Below, one piece after another: positions 1 to 10,463 of a stretch of DNA of 64,000 nt. The notes under the pieces were generated by a model. The model ran no database searches. It had not been told where the DNA came from and saw nothing but the letters and a program-made list of their open reading frames with translations. How positions within the stretch are numbered: the stretch's first letter is position 1; the number at the start of each line of letters is the position of its first letter. The DNA comes from Eukaryota sp. TZLM1-RC (taxonomy: Eukaryota; Metamonada: BaSk clade). The stretch is taken from assembly GCA_040285825.1 (NCBI GenBank), contig JAUPSS010000001.1, positions 248,001 to 312,000 on the forward strand. Direction: 5' to 3'. Made by a program: the position numbers and the translations under genes.

Positions 1-2
1 GA

Positions 3-1823
3 AACCAATGGATTGGCTCCCTTCGTGCGTCACAAGGAGACTTCCAGCATCTCCTTCTTTCTTCAGGACTGGCTAAACTCCAGGAATGGCAACTCACTTA
101 TACCCCCCAAACTGCCCCCTCTTTGAGGGAAGCAGAAAGGGTGGCTAAAATTAGTAAGAAAAAGATTTGGGAAGACTTTGTTCCGCCTCAAAACTTGGTT
201 AGAAAGGAAAGAAAATATGGAGGGTTGGTGGTTGAGGTTTCTTCAGGAGATTGTATTTCAATTAAAATTGATGGAGAAATTAAAAGAATTTATCTTGCTT
301 CCACCAGGGCTCCAAGAATGGGTACTAGAGAACGTAGACCTGATCCATTGGGATTTGAATCAAGAGAATTTCTAAGAAGGAAGCTTATTGGTCAGAATGT
401 TGAGGTTGAACCTTGCTATGTTGTTGATGATCGCCAATATGCTGATGTTTTGTACGATTCAGCCTGTATTTCTCTGTTATTGGTCAACGAAGGTCTTGCG
501 CACGTCATCAAGGGTGGGAAACAGCAAGACCAGCCTAAATCAAGGTTTATTGATGCCTTGATTGCTGCCGAGATTAAAGCAAAAGCTTCCAAAAAAGGAG
601 TTTTTCTTCCTTCTGACCAACAACCAAGGTTCCTTTACCAAGATCTCACCCTTGCTGCTCCTGGTAAAGCCAAGTCTGGTATTGCCGCACCAACAGACCC
701 CAAAACCGTCTTTCCCATGTTACAACGACTGGGAAAGGTGGAAGGTATTGTGGAAAGGGTTTTGAATGGAGGAAGATTCAAGGTCTTGGTACCCAAAGCG
801 TATGCTTTGTTGACTCTCACTATTGCTGGTGTATTGTCTCTCAATAAAGAACATTCAGAGGTAATTGAAAAAGGAGCTCAATTGGCTACAATGGAACTTC
901 TCAATAGAGATGTCACGATTGAAGTTGTTTCCGTAGACCAAAGAGGTGCTTTTATTGGCCATTTGTTTATTAAGGGATTCAACTGGGCTTTTAAGCTGAT
1001 ATCTGAAGGTTATGGAAGAGTATTTGAATCTAGGGATTTGGAATTCAAGTTTATCAAGGATCTTTTAGACAAGCAGGAAGAAGCTAAAAAGGAACAGAAA
1101 GGAGTTTGGTCACCTCGATATGCAAGAGAAGAGGTAGTTACTGTTCAGAAAGATCAAATTGGAGACGTTTTTGATCTATTTTTGGGCTATATTATTGACC
1201 CAGTCCACTTTTACGCATCAAAGACACAGCCTTCTGAGCAATTCATGCTAAAAGTAGTTTCTTCGGTAATTGAAACCGATCCACTTTCCTCTCCTCCTAG
1301 GAAGAATTCGATTGTTCTTGGTAAGAGTCAGGTGAATGAAGTTTGGTACAGAGCAAAGGTCGTTGGCCTTTCAGAATCAAAGGTAAAGGTACAATTTGTT
1401 GATACAGGTTTCTTTGAATCCTTGGCATTGGTTGACCTAAGGCCTTGCCCAGAGAGTTTGTTATTAAATCAAATTCCTCCAATGGCCCATGAATATAAGT
1501 TAGCCTTTATTGACCTGCCACCTTCTTCAGAGGAATATGTCTATGGCGAGGGTTTGGCGCTGTTTGAACGGTTTGCTGTTGAATCTCATGGGGTTGTTTC
1601 GGCCAAGGTTGCTGGTTTTACAAGGGAAGGAGTTCCAAAGGTTTGTGTTACCAATTCAAGTGGTCATTCCATCAATGTAGATCTTATGGTTGAAGGTTTG
1701 GTTTTGCTTGATAGACGCGACGATGGCTCGGCAGAATATCATGCAGTCAAGGAAGCTTATAATGAGGCTGTAGATGAGCATAGGGGAATATTTGAATATG
1801 GGGAGATTGATTTTGAGGATTAG
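3..1823 (+). CDS. SND1: Tudor-SN / SND1 staphylococcal nuclease-Tudor protein, 5' end outside the window
   Basis: The frame is open from the first bases of the window, so the gene starts further left; 606 residues are visible. An ATG-less stretch before base 123 already matches the end of an SN-like domain (motif GDFQHLLLSSGLAKL). In order the fragment holds the tail of the second SN-like OB fold (about 1-50), a third (55-195), a fourth (230-385), a Tudor domain (about 430-490, with EVWYRAKVVGL and the aromatic VQFVDTGFFE) and the split last SN half that wraps around the Tudor. Tudor-SN proteins are about 900 residues, so roughly two thirds is present. Family role: RNA-binding cofactor in RNA decay, splicing and stress granules; the Tudor domain binds methylated arginine. 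The charged SN catalytic residues are not obvious in SN3-4, as in other family members. Assignment is from domain order and sequence and is strong. Confidence 0.9.
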   Translation, partial: NQWIGSLRASQGDFQHLLLSSGLAKLQEWQLTYTPQTAPSLREAERVAKISKKKIWEDFVPPQNLVRKERKYGGLVVEVSSGDCISIKIDGEIKRIYLASTRAPRMGTRERRPDPLGFESREFLRRKLIGQNVEVEPCYVVDDRQYADVLYDSACISLLLVNEGLAHVIKGGKQQDQPKSRFIDALIAAEIKAKASKKGVFLPSDQQPRFLYQDLTLAAPGKAKSGIAAPTDPKTVFPMLQRLGKVEGIVERVLNGGRFKVLVPKAYALLTLTIAGVLSLNKEHSEVIEKGAQLATMELLNRDVTIEVVSVDQRGAFIGHLFIKGFNWAFKLISEGYGRVFESRDLEFKFIKDLLDKQEEAKKEQKGVWSPRYAREEVVTVQKDQIGDVFDLFLGYIIDPVHFYASKTQPSEQFMLKVVSSVIETDPLSSPPRKNSIVLGKSQVNEVWYRAKVVGLSESKVKVQFVDTGFFESLALVDLRPCPESLLLNQIPPMAHEYKLAFIDLPPSSEEYVYGEGLALFERFAVESHGVVSAKVAGFTREGVPKVCVTNSSGHSINVDLMVEGLVLLDRRDDGSAEYHAVKEAYNEAVDEHRGIFEYGEIDFED

Positions 1824-2548
1824 AACTAGATCTAAATGAAAAATAAATGATAGTTTCTCCAATGTTTATCTGAATTGTATTATTCAAAATTACCAAGCTG
1901 AAATAATAACGAGAAAAGTGTTGATTAATTCATTTGTGGTTTTCGTTTTGTGCGCATAATTAGAAAATCCTCTTTCACCACACCACTTCTTTCACCAACA
2001 CTATTCTTTTTACCAACACTTGAACGAACACTATAATGAAACATGAATCGATAATATTGTATTTTGGAACTATTAGTTATGTGGCGAGAATTAGTACTTT
2101 TAGTTACAATTTAAATCACCTATAATACTACAGTCACTAATATTATATATTATTATATATATTATTATATCAATATTATTCACTAGTATTTACATATATT
2201 ATTATCAACCACGCTCATTCAAGACAGTGAAGGTTCATAAATAGGTTATTAACCAGAAAATCATCTTTCTCAAGAGTCCGAACCTGAATTCAAGGAAATT
2301 GGTTTCACTCAGAGCAGCGTGGATGTCTTCAGACTTATCATCGAATCAGACTACATTAATATGAAATTGGTCAAAATCAATCTCTGCAAGGAAGCCATGT
2401 TGACTAACATTACAAATGTCTTCAATTCAGTTTCAATTGGAGTTCATTAAGTTCAAAAGTCTTCTGCTCATTAGACTTGAGAAGTTCATGTATATCAGGT
2501 GAGTTGATTCGTAGAGAGTGGTCAATAATATTGGTTCAATAATCATTC
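1824..2548. other. AT-rich intergenic stretch with a short TA-rich microsatellite
   Basis: No gene is recognised. Bases about 2140-2195 are an imperfect tattatata repeat. Around 2225-2450 the plus strand stays open for about 60 codons without a good start, ending at a stop before the transporter; I do not recognise it. A gene-proximal promoter for the downstream transporter is expected here, but no motif is convincing. Confidence 0.5.
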
Positions 2549-3652
2549 TTGATGCCTCTTACTATTCTACCTTATATTTCTGGGGTGGCAGCTCTCCCTT
2601 GGATCATCATAGGCTTTATTGTTAACAGTATTTTATGCTATTGTCTGAACCCTTCTTCTGTGATAAAGGCCATGAAGGCCTTTGGTAAAGTGCTTCTCTT
2701 TGTGTTTATACCTTTACTCCAATTCAGAATCTTCCTCAGTATACCATTTGGGCTATCAGAAATATCCTTTTCAATCACAGCAGTAGCAGTTATGTTATTA
2801 CTCTACCTTGTATCTTATTACTCTTCAAAACTTAGATCGCGATCATTGAAGCTCTGTATCATGGAAAACCAAGAATTTCTGAAAACCTGTTTGACTAATC
2901 AAGGTAGATCATCTGCATTTATTGGAGGTTCTCTCTTGTCTATAGCTGCCTGGGAAATCCAAGCCTCGTTGTACATGGCCTTATATGGTGTGTTTTTGTT
3001 TGTCTTGATCCCAATTGCTCTATCCAGAATGTCAAAAAAGGATGTTTTGCCTAAAGAACTTCAAGATATGTCCTCTCCAGCAGACGTTGACCTCGAGTCT
3101 AATCACACCCCAGTCAAACCAACTTCACCCATTCCCTTATACTTACAAATCTTTCCTGTCTTTCTTCTAGTCACCATTGCCATTGCAATCATCCTCAACA
3201 GAATGTTTGACATCACAATGGAGAGCTTGGGTAAACCTGGGGAATATATCCATTTGGTCTCAGCATTCACAGTCCCTTTGGGCCTCTATTATGCAGGAAG
3301 TGGAGTCAAAGCTGAAGATTTGAAGTGGATGAACATTAGCCAAGTGTTTTCCACACAATCACAATCACTTGCTCTAAGGTCCACTTCTTTTACGTTGTTC
3401 ATCAACCTTGTCATTTCTCCTTTAATAATTGGATCTATTTTTGGTGTTTTAACATTATTCAAAATAATCGACACTAGTTGGTTTTCTGTTATATTTATAA
3501 ACACGATTTTGCCAACAACACCAACCAATATCTTCTTAGAAGAGTTTGGTATAAATAAAAAGGCTACTGCTTTAACTGTATCAACTTCTACGGCATTGGG
3601 AGTTCCATTGGTATTAATAATGATTCCTCTATTAAATGGAATTTTTAACTAA
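2549..3652 (+). CDS. AEC/PIN-like (auxin efflux carrier family) membrane transporter
   Basis: A 367-residue polytopic membrane protein with about ten hydrophobic segments in two blocks of five (about 10-150 and 195-365), separated by a charged loop near residues 165-190. The two-block layout, the length and local signatures (the AFGKVLLFVFIPLLQF helix, QGRSSAFIGGS, YYAGSGVK, then ILPTTPTNIFLEEFG close to the last helices) resemble the AEC family of the BART superfamily, which exports organic anions or auxin-like compounds in ER or plasma membranes. The substrate cannot be inferred. The start is the first of two adjacent ATGs. No cleavable signal peptide is expected. A sodium/bile-acid-type fold of the same superfamily is an alternative. 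Confidence 0.55.
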   Translation: MMPLTILPYISGVAALPWIIIGFIVNSILCYCLNPSSVIKAMKAFGKVLLFVFIPLLQFRIFLSIPFGLSEISFSITAVAVMLLLYLVSYYSSKLRSRSLKLCIMENQEFLKTCLTNQGRSSAFIGGSLLSIAAWEIQASLYMALYGVFLFVLIPIALSRMSKKDVLPKELQDMSSPADVDLESNHTPVKPTSPIPLYLQIFPVFLLVTIAIAIILNRMFDITMESLGKPGEYIHLVSAFTVPLGLYYAGSGVKAEDLKWMNISQVFSTQSQSLALRSTSFTLFINLVISPLIIGSIFGVLTLFKIIDTSWFSVIFINTILPTTPTNIFLEEFGINKKATALTVSTSTALGVPLVLIMIPLLNGIFN

Positions 3653-3926
3653 TAGTCATTATTCAATGTATTTCTATTTTTTATTATTTTGATTTTTTTA
3701 TCAAATGATTATAAAGCGAAAATCAATAAATGTGATGATAAACAAAAGCCTACAGTTTTTTTGATTTAAATTCACCAAAATTGTGATGGAATTGTTTACT
3801 AATAGAGATGAAAAATAAACAAAACAAAAAAACTTGATCAATGATTAATGAATCAATTATTAAAAATAAATAAACGAAAAAAAAAATAGAATAAAACACC
3901 TTGAAATTAACCTCAAGCAATAACCT

Positions 3927-4517
3927 CTAACTCTTTGCAATTTGATGAAAATAACTAGGTTTTATTGGAATTTTTGCAGGCAATGTGGGTTTTCTAATAA
4001 ACTTTAGATCTGGCAAATTCTGCTCAGTATTGACAGCATTTTCAACTGTGTCAATGTCATTGGTTAACTCAACAGCTTTAGTGGATTCCTCACAGTGAGA
4101 CGTGGACCAGGGTGGAATCCAAAATGAACTAGACTGCTCTTGTGGAGAAACAACAGGTTGTTCATCGGCTGATGTCTGAGGTAATGGAGAGGTCGACATT
4201 GAAACTGAATGAGTGTCCATAGATTGCTCAGTTGTAGTAGTTGTAGTAGTTGTAGTAGTTGTAGTTGATGAAGGAACTGGTGGTTTGTTAGATGCGCTCT
4301 GAGAACGGCGAATAGTCTGTCTTTTCTTTTTGTCATTGATGAATGTAGCTGTGTCTCTTGGAGTAGCTCGCTTGTGACTGCTCGACCAAAAGTTAGAACC
4401 TTTCTTCTTTACCTGAGAGAGTAGATGGTCCTGGTGCAAGCGCTGCTCTCTAACAAGTCGTAACTTTTCCTCCAATAATTCTGCTTCTGAATACAAAAGG
4501 GAAGTACGCTTATCCAT
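3927..4517 (-). CDS. Hypothetical Ser/Thr-rich protein with a poly-threonine tract
   Basis: An open frame of 196 residues from the ATG at 4517; an earlier in-frame ATG at 4589 adds 24 residues and would nearly touch the divergent coiled-coil gene at 4593, so I prefer the later one. Residues about 5-40 are charged and helical (EAELLEEKLRLVREQRL), followed by a basic stretch and a run of about 12 threonines encoded by a gta/gtt-type trinucleotide repeat (about 4222-4265, plus-strand reading). The middle is low-complexity Ser/Thr/Pro/Gln. It shares a very short bidirectional promoter with the 4593 gene. The family is not recognised. The open length and head-to-head layout support a real gene, but low complexity weakens this. 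Confidence 0.5.
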   Translation of the reverse strand: MDKRTSLLYSEAELLEEKLRLVREQRLHQDHLLSQVKKKGSNFWSSSHKRATPRDTATFINDKKKRQTIRRSQSASNKPPVPSSTTTTTTTTTTTTEQSMDTHSVSMSTSPLPQTSADEQPVVSPQEQSSSFWIPPWSTSHCEESTKAVELTNDIDTVENAVNTEQNLPDLKFIRKPTLPAKIPIKPSYFHQIAKS

Positions 4518-4592
4518 AGAAATAGAAATAAGGAAATAGCCTATTCTACCTATCTCAGTATATTTGTCCAGATTTCCAAGGTTTCTCAACTA

Positions 4593-7500
4593 ATGACATC
4601 GAGGCTACTTTATACTTCTGATACAAAACCACCTCGGGGCACTGGTCCATCTTCATTTAAAACCACAACCAAGCTTGCCCAAACTGTCAAATTACCTGCT
4701 AAAAGAACAAAAGCCAAAACTACTTTTACCCCTACACCCCACCTCTCTCAATCAAAACCAAGGACACATTCCCAACCCCCGAAACCATTATCTGTTACCT
4801 CTCTTCCTAGTACTGGATTCATTGGTGACTGCAGGTCGCATTCCAGCACAGTACCGGGGGAGAGAGTTGCTCAGCATAGAAATCGTCAAAAGATTGTGTA
4901 TGATGAAGTGATTGAAGGGTTTAGGTTCGAATTTAAAGATATTCATCAGAAATTCAAGGACTTTTTGATTAGCAAGACCAGAGGATTTGATAGTTGGTTT
5001 GACTCAGTCATCAAAACAATTAATGGTCAATTGAAATCAAACGACTTTCATAATGGAAAAGCATCAATAAAAGAAATTGAACATTTCAGGTCAGAAATTA
5101 TGGGAAATTTCGAGGTTGCAAATCAAAAGATTGAAGAACTTCAATCTGTTTTGAATGAAGAAACCGTCGGGCTTTCCCAAAGAGTCAATTCTTTGATTGA
5201 GAATCTTACGGTTAAATTGATTGACATAGGTTATATTTCAATAGAAGGGGTCAAAAAGGACATTGCTGACATCATCAATCAATCAAGTACTTTGATTGAT
5301 GATTCAGTTTCAGTTTTCAACACCACCTTATCGAAACACGCTGCTAAAGTTCATTCTACTCATGATGATATTGCTTCGGAGTTGGAATCAATCAAAAATG
5401 ATTGGCTTAAGGGATCAATAGACGTCACTGTCCAAAGTTTCAAGAATGTCGTTGAAAGTCAAGACATTTCTGACCCCAGTGATCGTGTCAACATCATTCT
5501 AAATCAATCAAAAATTGATAGGAGTCATTGCTCAGAGAAACTGAGTTGTTTACAAAATTTGATTGATCTCGATATTGAACACTTCAGTATGCTTCATTTT
5601 GACAAGATCAGGTTGGAATTAAATAGAATTCTTGATTTTTTTGAATCTTCACATGTGGAAGCGATCAATTCAGTCACTCATCTTCAAGACTCGATAATAA
5701 ATGATTTGAATTCGAAGTTACTTTCTTGTCAGGAATTTCTTGTTGAAATTGGTGCTTGTTCACACGAGGAAGTTGTTAATTTAGTTAAAATTCCAGGCGA
5801 AAAGCTCATTCAACGTGTATCTGAAAACTTTGGGCAGTTTTCTATTGATTTAACCGAAGTTTATAGAAAATTAGATTCAGTTTCTAAAAATCAAATTAAG
5901 TTTTATTTAGATTTTTTCCACTCATTGTTTACCAAGGTTTTGGGATCAAACGACAAGCTTCTAATTTTCCAAAAAACACTCGAAAACGTGACCTTCATGA
6001 CCTATTTCGACAATTACAGCACTTTATTTGAATTAGAAACAGAATTCGATCACGTCATCCAATCAATCAATACGTGTCACTCTGACCTTGATTTGGATTC
6101 CTTTTTCCTGGATGCAAAGGATCTTCTACAACAAATGGGTACCATCAATCAAGATTTTGTTGAAATTCTTTTAAAAGAACGAGAAGAATTTAGTCAGAAT
6201 TTGGCAGAATTTCTTGAAGAAGATTTTAGCACCTTTTTAACGCATTTGAACTTTAAAATACATGAAGAGGTCGACCCAAAGGCCAAAAAGTCAAGGGAAT
6301 CGTCCAGAGGAAAGCATAAAGCACGTGAGGAAGAAGCTAATCAACCGAATGATTTGATAGAAGTCGAAGGTATCCAATTGATTGACATTGATGAGTCGTC
6401 ACCTGTTTACAAGCAATCAGATGACGTGTCTGATGACGTGTCTTTTCAAAGTTCCGGTCAATTATCAAAGGTTCATAACATTGTTATTCCTGATTCTTTA
6501 TTAAATTCACAATTACTTTCAGTTCGAAAATCAATAATTTCTTGGTTGGTCAAGAGAAAATCCAAGACTTTAAGTGACTGGGAAGCTCAAAATTCCAAGT
6601 ACTCTGAACTTTTGCCTGTGCAATTAGAACGTTTTTTCAAAAATTTAAAACCCAGATTCTATAATTTAGAATTAAAACATTTTGAGAAGAGAAAGGAAGA
6701 ATTAAAGAAAATTAAGTCTAAAGTTCAAAGACATTGTGGCTCCTTACGGTCAAAAATCCCTTCTGCAATGTCATTACTTGGCCAGGAAGAGGTCAAAATT
6801 AGGTCAAAAGTCAAGGATTTTCTCTCTGAAATTGATTGTCAATCTTCTGGTATTCTTGAAGTTAAACATTTGAGCTCTCTTAACTGTATCAGATCAAAGT
6901 TTTCAACAAAACTGGAACAACTCATTGTAGATATTAGTCAAGCCAAGTCTTCTCTTGTTGACACTTGTGGATCTTTTACTGAAAATTTACAGCAAATGAA
7001 CCAAACATTTATTGAAAATTTTTATTCTACTATAGGTGTAGAAATTTCTGATCTCCATTTGTCAATCATTTCTGATGAGACCAACCTAGAAGTTCAAAAC
7101 TTAAAGGAAACTATCCAATCAAGTGGTGATCAGATGGCACTCAAGTTTGACAACTTTTCCGACCAAGTTAAATCTAAATTTGAGGAATTCACAAAAAATT
7201 GTTTGGAAATTCATGAAAAGGAACTCACCTTTTTACATAATTGGAATTCTAAGTTAACTTTAGCTAATTCAAGGATTCTTACTTATAACAATGATTTGAA
7301 TGAATTATTTACTGGGCTAGATTCACGTTTTCAAGAATTATGCCGTGTTTCAAGTTCAAATAAGGAAAGCCACGAATATTTAAAAATTCTGAAGCTTTGG
7401 GAAGTGATCTCTATCAGGCATTATAAACTTGTCACAATGCTGTCACTTTGGAAAACAGAGCAATTTAATTACAGTCAATCAAAAATGATTGATTGTGAAG

Positions 7501-8573
7501 TTTCCCTTGAAATTGATCCGGTCTATGAAGTTTTCAGTGAGGACCCGCCTAAAATATTGGTTTTCAAGAATTTTGTAGAGGACATCACTGCAGATACAAT
7601 CAAATCACTTACCGAGTTGTGGTCTAATCACTTTAATGCAAAAAAGCCACTTCGGAGCTGTATTCCATCAGATTCTCAATCAGTGCAAAAGTATTTGATT
7701 GATTGGAAAAATGACCATGTTGATTCAACAACTTCCCTCAACACTGAGCTTCAGTCCTCAGTCGTCCTTTTTACTCATAATTTGACATCAATTTTGAATA
7801 CATTGGCCAAATCTTTATTTCCTAGGGCTGTTCAACAACTTGACTCGTCAGCAGCGTCAAATTTTGAAGAAAAGCTCAAAGAATCAACATCATTTTTTAA
7901 AATAACTATGAAAGACCAATTTAATTATATCTGCAATTCAGTCAGACCTCATCACTCAACCAATCAAAATGATTTAAATCAACTTCAAGAATCAGAAAGT
8001 CAACGAAAGTCAAAAGTTGATGCTGAGGTGGCAGAAATTAAAGAATTTTTGAATTCTTTTACCCAAAATTTCCTTGAAAATCGTTGCATATCTCTCCAAA
8101 ATCTTTTAAACTACTGCTTTTCTCTTTTGGATAATACAATATTTCAATCCGATCTTATTCAAGTGGAAATTAATCCTCAAAAGTTGGTGGCTAAACCAAA
8201 AACTGTGAAACAGTTGCTATTGGAAAAGAAGCAATCAAATTCTGATTGGAACAAGTTTTTTGAACCTCTGAAAGGCTCAAAGGAGAAGAAGGTTCGTGAT
8301 TTTGATATTGTTACCTGGAATATGGATGACTTTTCACTAGATTTTGATGGTTTTGAACGATTTTCCTGGACATTTGAACCAATAGTTGCTTTCAATTCGA
8401 CCACTCATTCCCACTTTTTTATGTCTTTCTATTCTCATTTGTTTTCCATTAAAGATTCTTTAGAAAATCACTTTAGGCAGTTCGTTGCGGTTTTTCAAGA
8501 AGCTTTTGATCAAGAAGCAGATTTTGAAAAAGAATTTGATTTAATTGTCAATACATTATCGGCACTTAATTAA
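4593..8573 (+). CDS. Large coiled-coil protein, possibly CCDC180-like (DUF4455/DUF4456)
   Basis: A single open frame of 1,326 residues without introns. The N-terminal 90 residues are basic and Ser/Thr/Pro-rich (disordered). From about 100 to the end it is almost entirely amphipathic helix with many Phe, Leu and Ile at heptad-like spacing. There is a charged linker at about 560-620 (KAKKSRESSRGKHKAREEE) separating two helical halves. This two-half design with a charged break resembles the DUF4455 and DUF4456 halves of CCDC180, a cilium-associated coiled-coil protein. I infer this from overall architecture and local feel, not from a decisive motif. Other long coiled-coil proteins (kinetochore, centrosomal) remain possible. 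Start: the first ATG, which is only 3 bases from the opposing upstream frame. Confidence 0.45.
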   Translation: MTSRLLYTSDTKPPRGTGPSSFKTTTKLAQTVKLPAKRTKAKTTFTPTPHLSQSKPRTHSQPPKPLSVTSLPSTGFIGDCRSHSSTVPGERVAQHRNRQKIVYDEVIEGFRFEFKDIHQKFKDFLISKTRGFDSWFDSVIKTINGQLKSNDFHNGKASIKEIEHFRSEIMGNFEVANQKIEELQSVLNEETVGLSQRVNSLIENLTVKLIDIGYISIEGVKKDIADIINQSSTLIDDSVSVFNTTLSKHAAKVHSTHDDIASELESIKNDWLKGSIDVTVQSFKNVVESQDISDPSDRVNIILNQSKIDRSHCSEKLSCLQNLIDLDIEHFSMLHFDKIRLELNRILDFFESSHVEAINSVTHLQDSIINDLNSKLLSCQEFLVEIGACSHEEVVNLVKIPGEKLIQRVSENFGQFSIDLTEVYRKLDSVSKNQIKFYLDFFHSLFTKVLGSNDKLLIFQKTLENVTFMTYFDNYSTLFELETEFDHVIQSINTCHSDLDLDSFFLDAKDLLQQMGTINQDFVEILLKEREEFSQNLAEFLEEDFSTFLTHLNFKIHEEVDPKAKKSRESSRGKHKAREEEANQPNDLIEVEGIQLIDIDESSPVYKQSDDVSDDVSFQSSGQLSKVHNIVIPDSLLNSQLLSVRKSIISWLVKRKSKTLSDWEAQNSKYSELLPVQLERFFKNLKPRFYNLELKHFEKRKEELKKIKSKVQRHCGSLRSKIPSAMSLLGQEEVKIRSKVKDFLSEIDCQSSGILEVKHLSSLNCIRSKFSTKLEQLIVDISQAKSSLVDTCGSFTENLQQMNQTFIENFYSTIGVEISDLHLSIISDETNLEVQNLKETIQSSGDQMALKFDNFSDQVKSKFEEFTKNCLEIHEKELTFLHNWNSKLTLANSRILTYNNDLNELFTGLDSRFQELCRVSSSNKESHEYLKILKLWEVISIRHYKLVTMLSLWKTEQFNYSQSKMIDCEVSLEIDPVYEVFSEDPPKILVFKNFVEDITADTIKSLTELWSNHFNAKKPLRSCIPSDSQSVQKYLIDWKNDHVDSTTSLNTELQSSVVLFTHNLTSILNTLAKSLFPRAVQQLDSSAASNFEEKLKESTSFFKITMKDQFNYICNSVRPHHSTNQNDLNQLQESESQRKSKVDAEVAEIKEFLNSFTQNFLENRCISLQNLLNYCFSLLDNTIFQSDLIQVEINPQKLVAKPKTVKQLLLEKKQSNSDWNKFFEPLKGSKEKKVRDFDIVTWNMDDFSLDFDGFERFSWTFEPIVAFNSTTHSHFFMSFYSHLFSIKDSLENHFRQFVAVFQEAFDQEADFEKEFDLIVNTLSALN

Positions 8574-9814
8574 TTGTTGATTGTTTTAATAAAATGTATT
8601 ATATTCAGATAGTCGTTATTATTTTCTACCACTATTTGCCATCACCTGGTTGTTTGAGCATTCAGTGTTTTTTCAATGCAAGAAATCATGTTCACCTCTA
8701 CCACTGGTTTTTGTACAAACTGACCAAGAACCAACATTTAATTCATTCTGTTTGAATAAAAGTCAATAAATGAATAAGCATGCCTATTTTTGCATAGCAT
8801 CCACACAACTACCCCTTCTCTTAACGGCTCTGGTTCAATGTAATTAGGATGGTTACAATAAATTGTGTTTTGACGTTAGATGGTGACGGGAGTCTTGGTA
8901 CTGTAAGGTTTAGGTCAAAATAAAGGTTCAAAAAGCAACTATTTTCAGGGAAATTGTTTTCAGGAAATCCTTCAGTTATGTTCAAACCTGAAACTTTCAA
9001 CAACTTTTCAACTTTAGAATTCCAGCCAGTTTTTAAAACATTGTTCTCCATTACTGAAGCCTCAATCAATTCCGTTAATCCCACAATTTTAGCTCGAATT
9101 ATGCAGTGGAGATCCATTGGCTGACGTTGTCTGTCAAACACTCATCATCATCAACATTTTCCAAAGCAAAGATTTCCTTTTGATCAACTAACTGTATCGA
9201 TTCTTCTTCTGATGACTTGTGAACATCAAGATGGTTATCATTGTCTTCAACATCACTTAACTCGTGCCATAAATCATCATCATAAGTATGTTTTTTCACC
9301 ATCAAAATTGACTTTACACCATATATGACTTTATTTTTTTCAGTTAATTTTATTCACAAATGTGTGTCAGAACTGTGGTTTCAGATTGCATTGTTAATGT
9401 TAAGCAATGCATTATTCTCTTTATCGGATTCAATCAAATGAAAGTACAAACAAATGAAAACCTGATTTTGTTCTGGACAAAATTAGTCTCACAAGAAGAT
9501 TTTGAAAGGGAGTCAGGTTAATTAGCAGTGTACTGTGGACTTAAGATTAAAGTTAAGGTAAAGTTTATTATTTGAATTTTATTTATTTTGAAAATACTGT
9601 TTGATATTTTCTCCTGTCCACCTCGTATTTAATTCTTAATTTAATTACATAGTGGTAGTTTTCCTTATGGCCCCCTATGTTTGATGTAGCATCAGTGAAA
9701 GGTTTATAAGACGGTCGTTATACAGACAACAACCTCATTAAACACTAACATATTAAACAGTTTATGGAGCCATTTTATGGATAGCAGCACCAAATTGATG
9801 TAATTAGAGGGAAC
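8574..9814. other. Gene-poor interval with weak minus-strand open frames
   Basis: No recognised gene. On the minus strand an acidic 68-codon frame (9305-9099) is followed in another frame by a 106-codon frame (9141-8821). They could be two parts of one decayed acidic ORF, but there is no family match I can name. The rest is AT-rich sequence with polyadenylation-like AATAAA motifs after the coiled-coil gene. Confidence 0.4.
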
Positions 9815-9890
9815 CACTCTTAGAGACCACAAAGAAACTAGCTTCAAATCGTCTGTGGACGATCTCACCAAGGATGTATTTCAAATTAAA
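9815..9890 (+). pseudogene. Short remnant matching the 3' end of the Fanzor-B locus
   Basis: The stretch containing agagaccacaaagaaact and ggacgatctcaccaagg matches, in the same order, bases around 58860-58890 and 58955-58995 just downstream of the Fanzor-B zinc ribbon, with the intervening ~70 bases missing. It is therefore a deleted 3' end of a second copy of the same element. No coding function remains. Confidence 0.5.
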
Positions 9891-10139
9891 ACCACAGTTG
9901 TAGAGAACAGGACAGTTTTACAGGCGATACCCTTGTCAAAATGACAATTGAGGGCTAGGTACATCGAATCAATGATAGAAAGTTTGAAGGACTTTGAGAT
10001 TGCAGGTGATAGAATAACTGACAAAACTTTCAGCAGGTCTTCTTCAGTGAGTACGGAGCTGCTGACGGAGTGAAGAAAAGTTGTAAGTGAAAAAGTTTTT
10101 CAGAAGTTGAAACAAGTGAAGAAGAAGAGTGGGAGACTT

Positions 10140-10463
10140 TGGTAACAGTAACAGTTGAAGGGAAAATCGAGCTGATGTTGATGACCACTAAAAGAGATAC
10201 AGTGGGTAGGCATTTGATACCATTGTGGAAATTTGCAATCAATTTGAAATTGCTATCAGCATGTCAGACATCGTGTCAGACAGCGAGATTATCTTGACTC
10301 TTCCCATTCTTCTAACATCATGCAGCGAAACGAGAAAAAGGATAACGAGGTTACGGACCCGGTTCCCACCTCCTCCTTCCGTCGGTTTAGAGTATTGCAC
10401 TTTTTTCAGTCATCATGTGAGTCATAATATGGGTGCTGTTGAATCAGACATGGTGCTAATCAC
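10140..10463 (+). repeat. Dispersed repeat, outer segment of the Fanzor-A element (copy 1)
   Basis: This segment matches bases 51035-51500 on the opposite strand, for example gatgttgatgaccactaa, caatttgaaattgc and aggataacgaggttacgga. Copy 2 carries an extra stretch absent here. In both places it lies immediately upstream of the GATATGGGATGT repeat and then Fanzor-related sequence in the same orientation. That makes it the likely 5' part of one mobile element. The plus strand stays open for about 60 codons (10080-10290), but no protein family is recognised. Confidence 0.6.

Noticed and set aside
8821-9305. Acidic minus-strand ORF pair
   Set aside because: Two short overlapping frames without family or clear junction; insufficient to call a gene.
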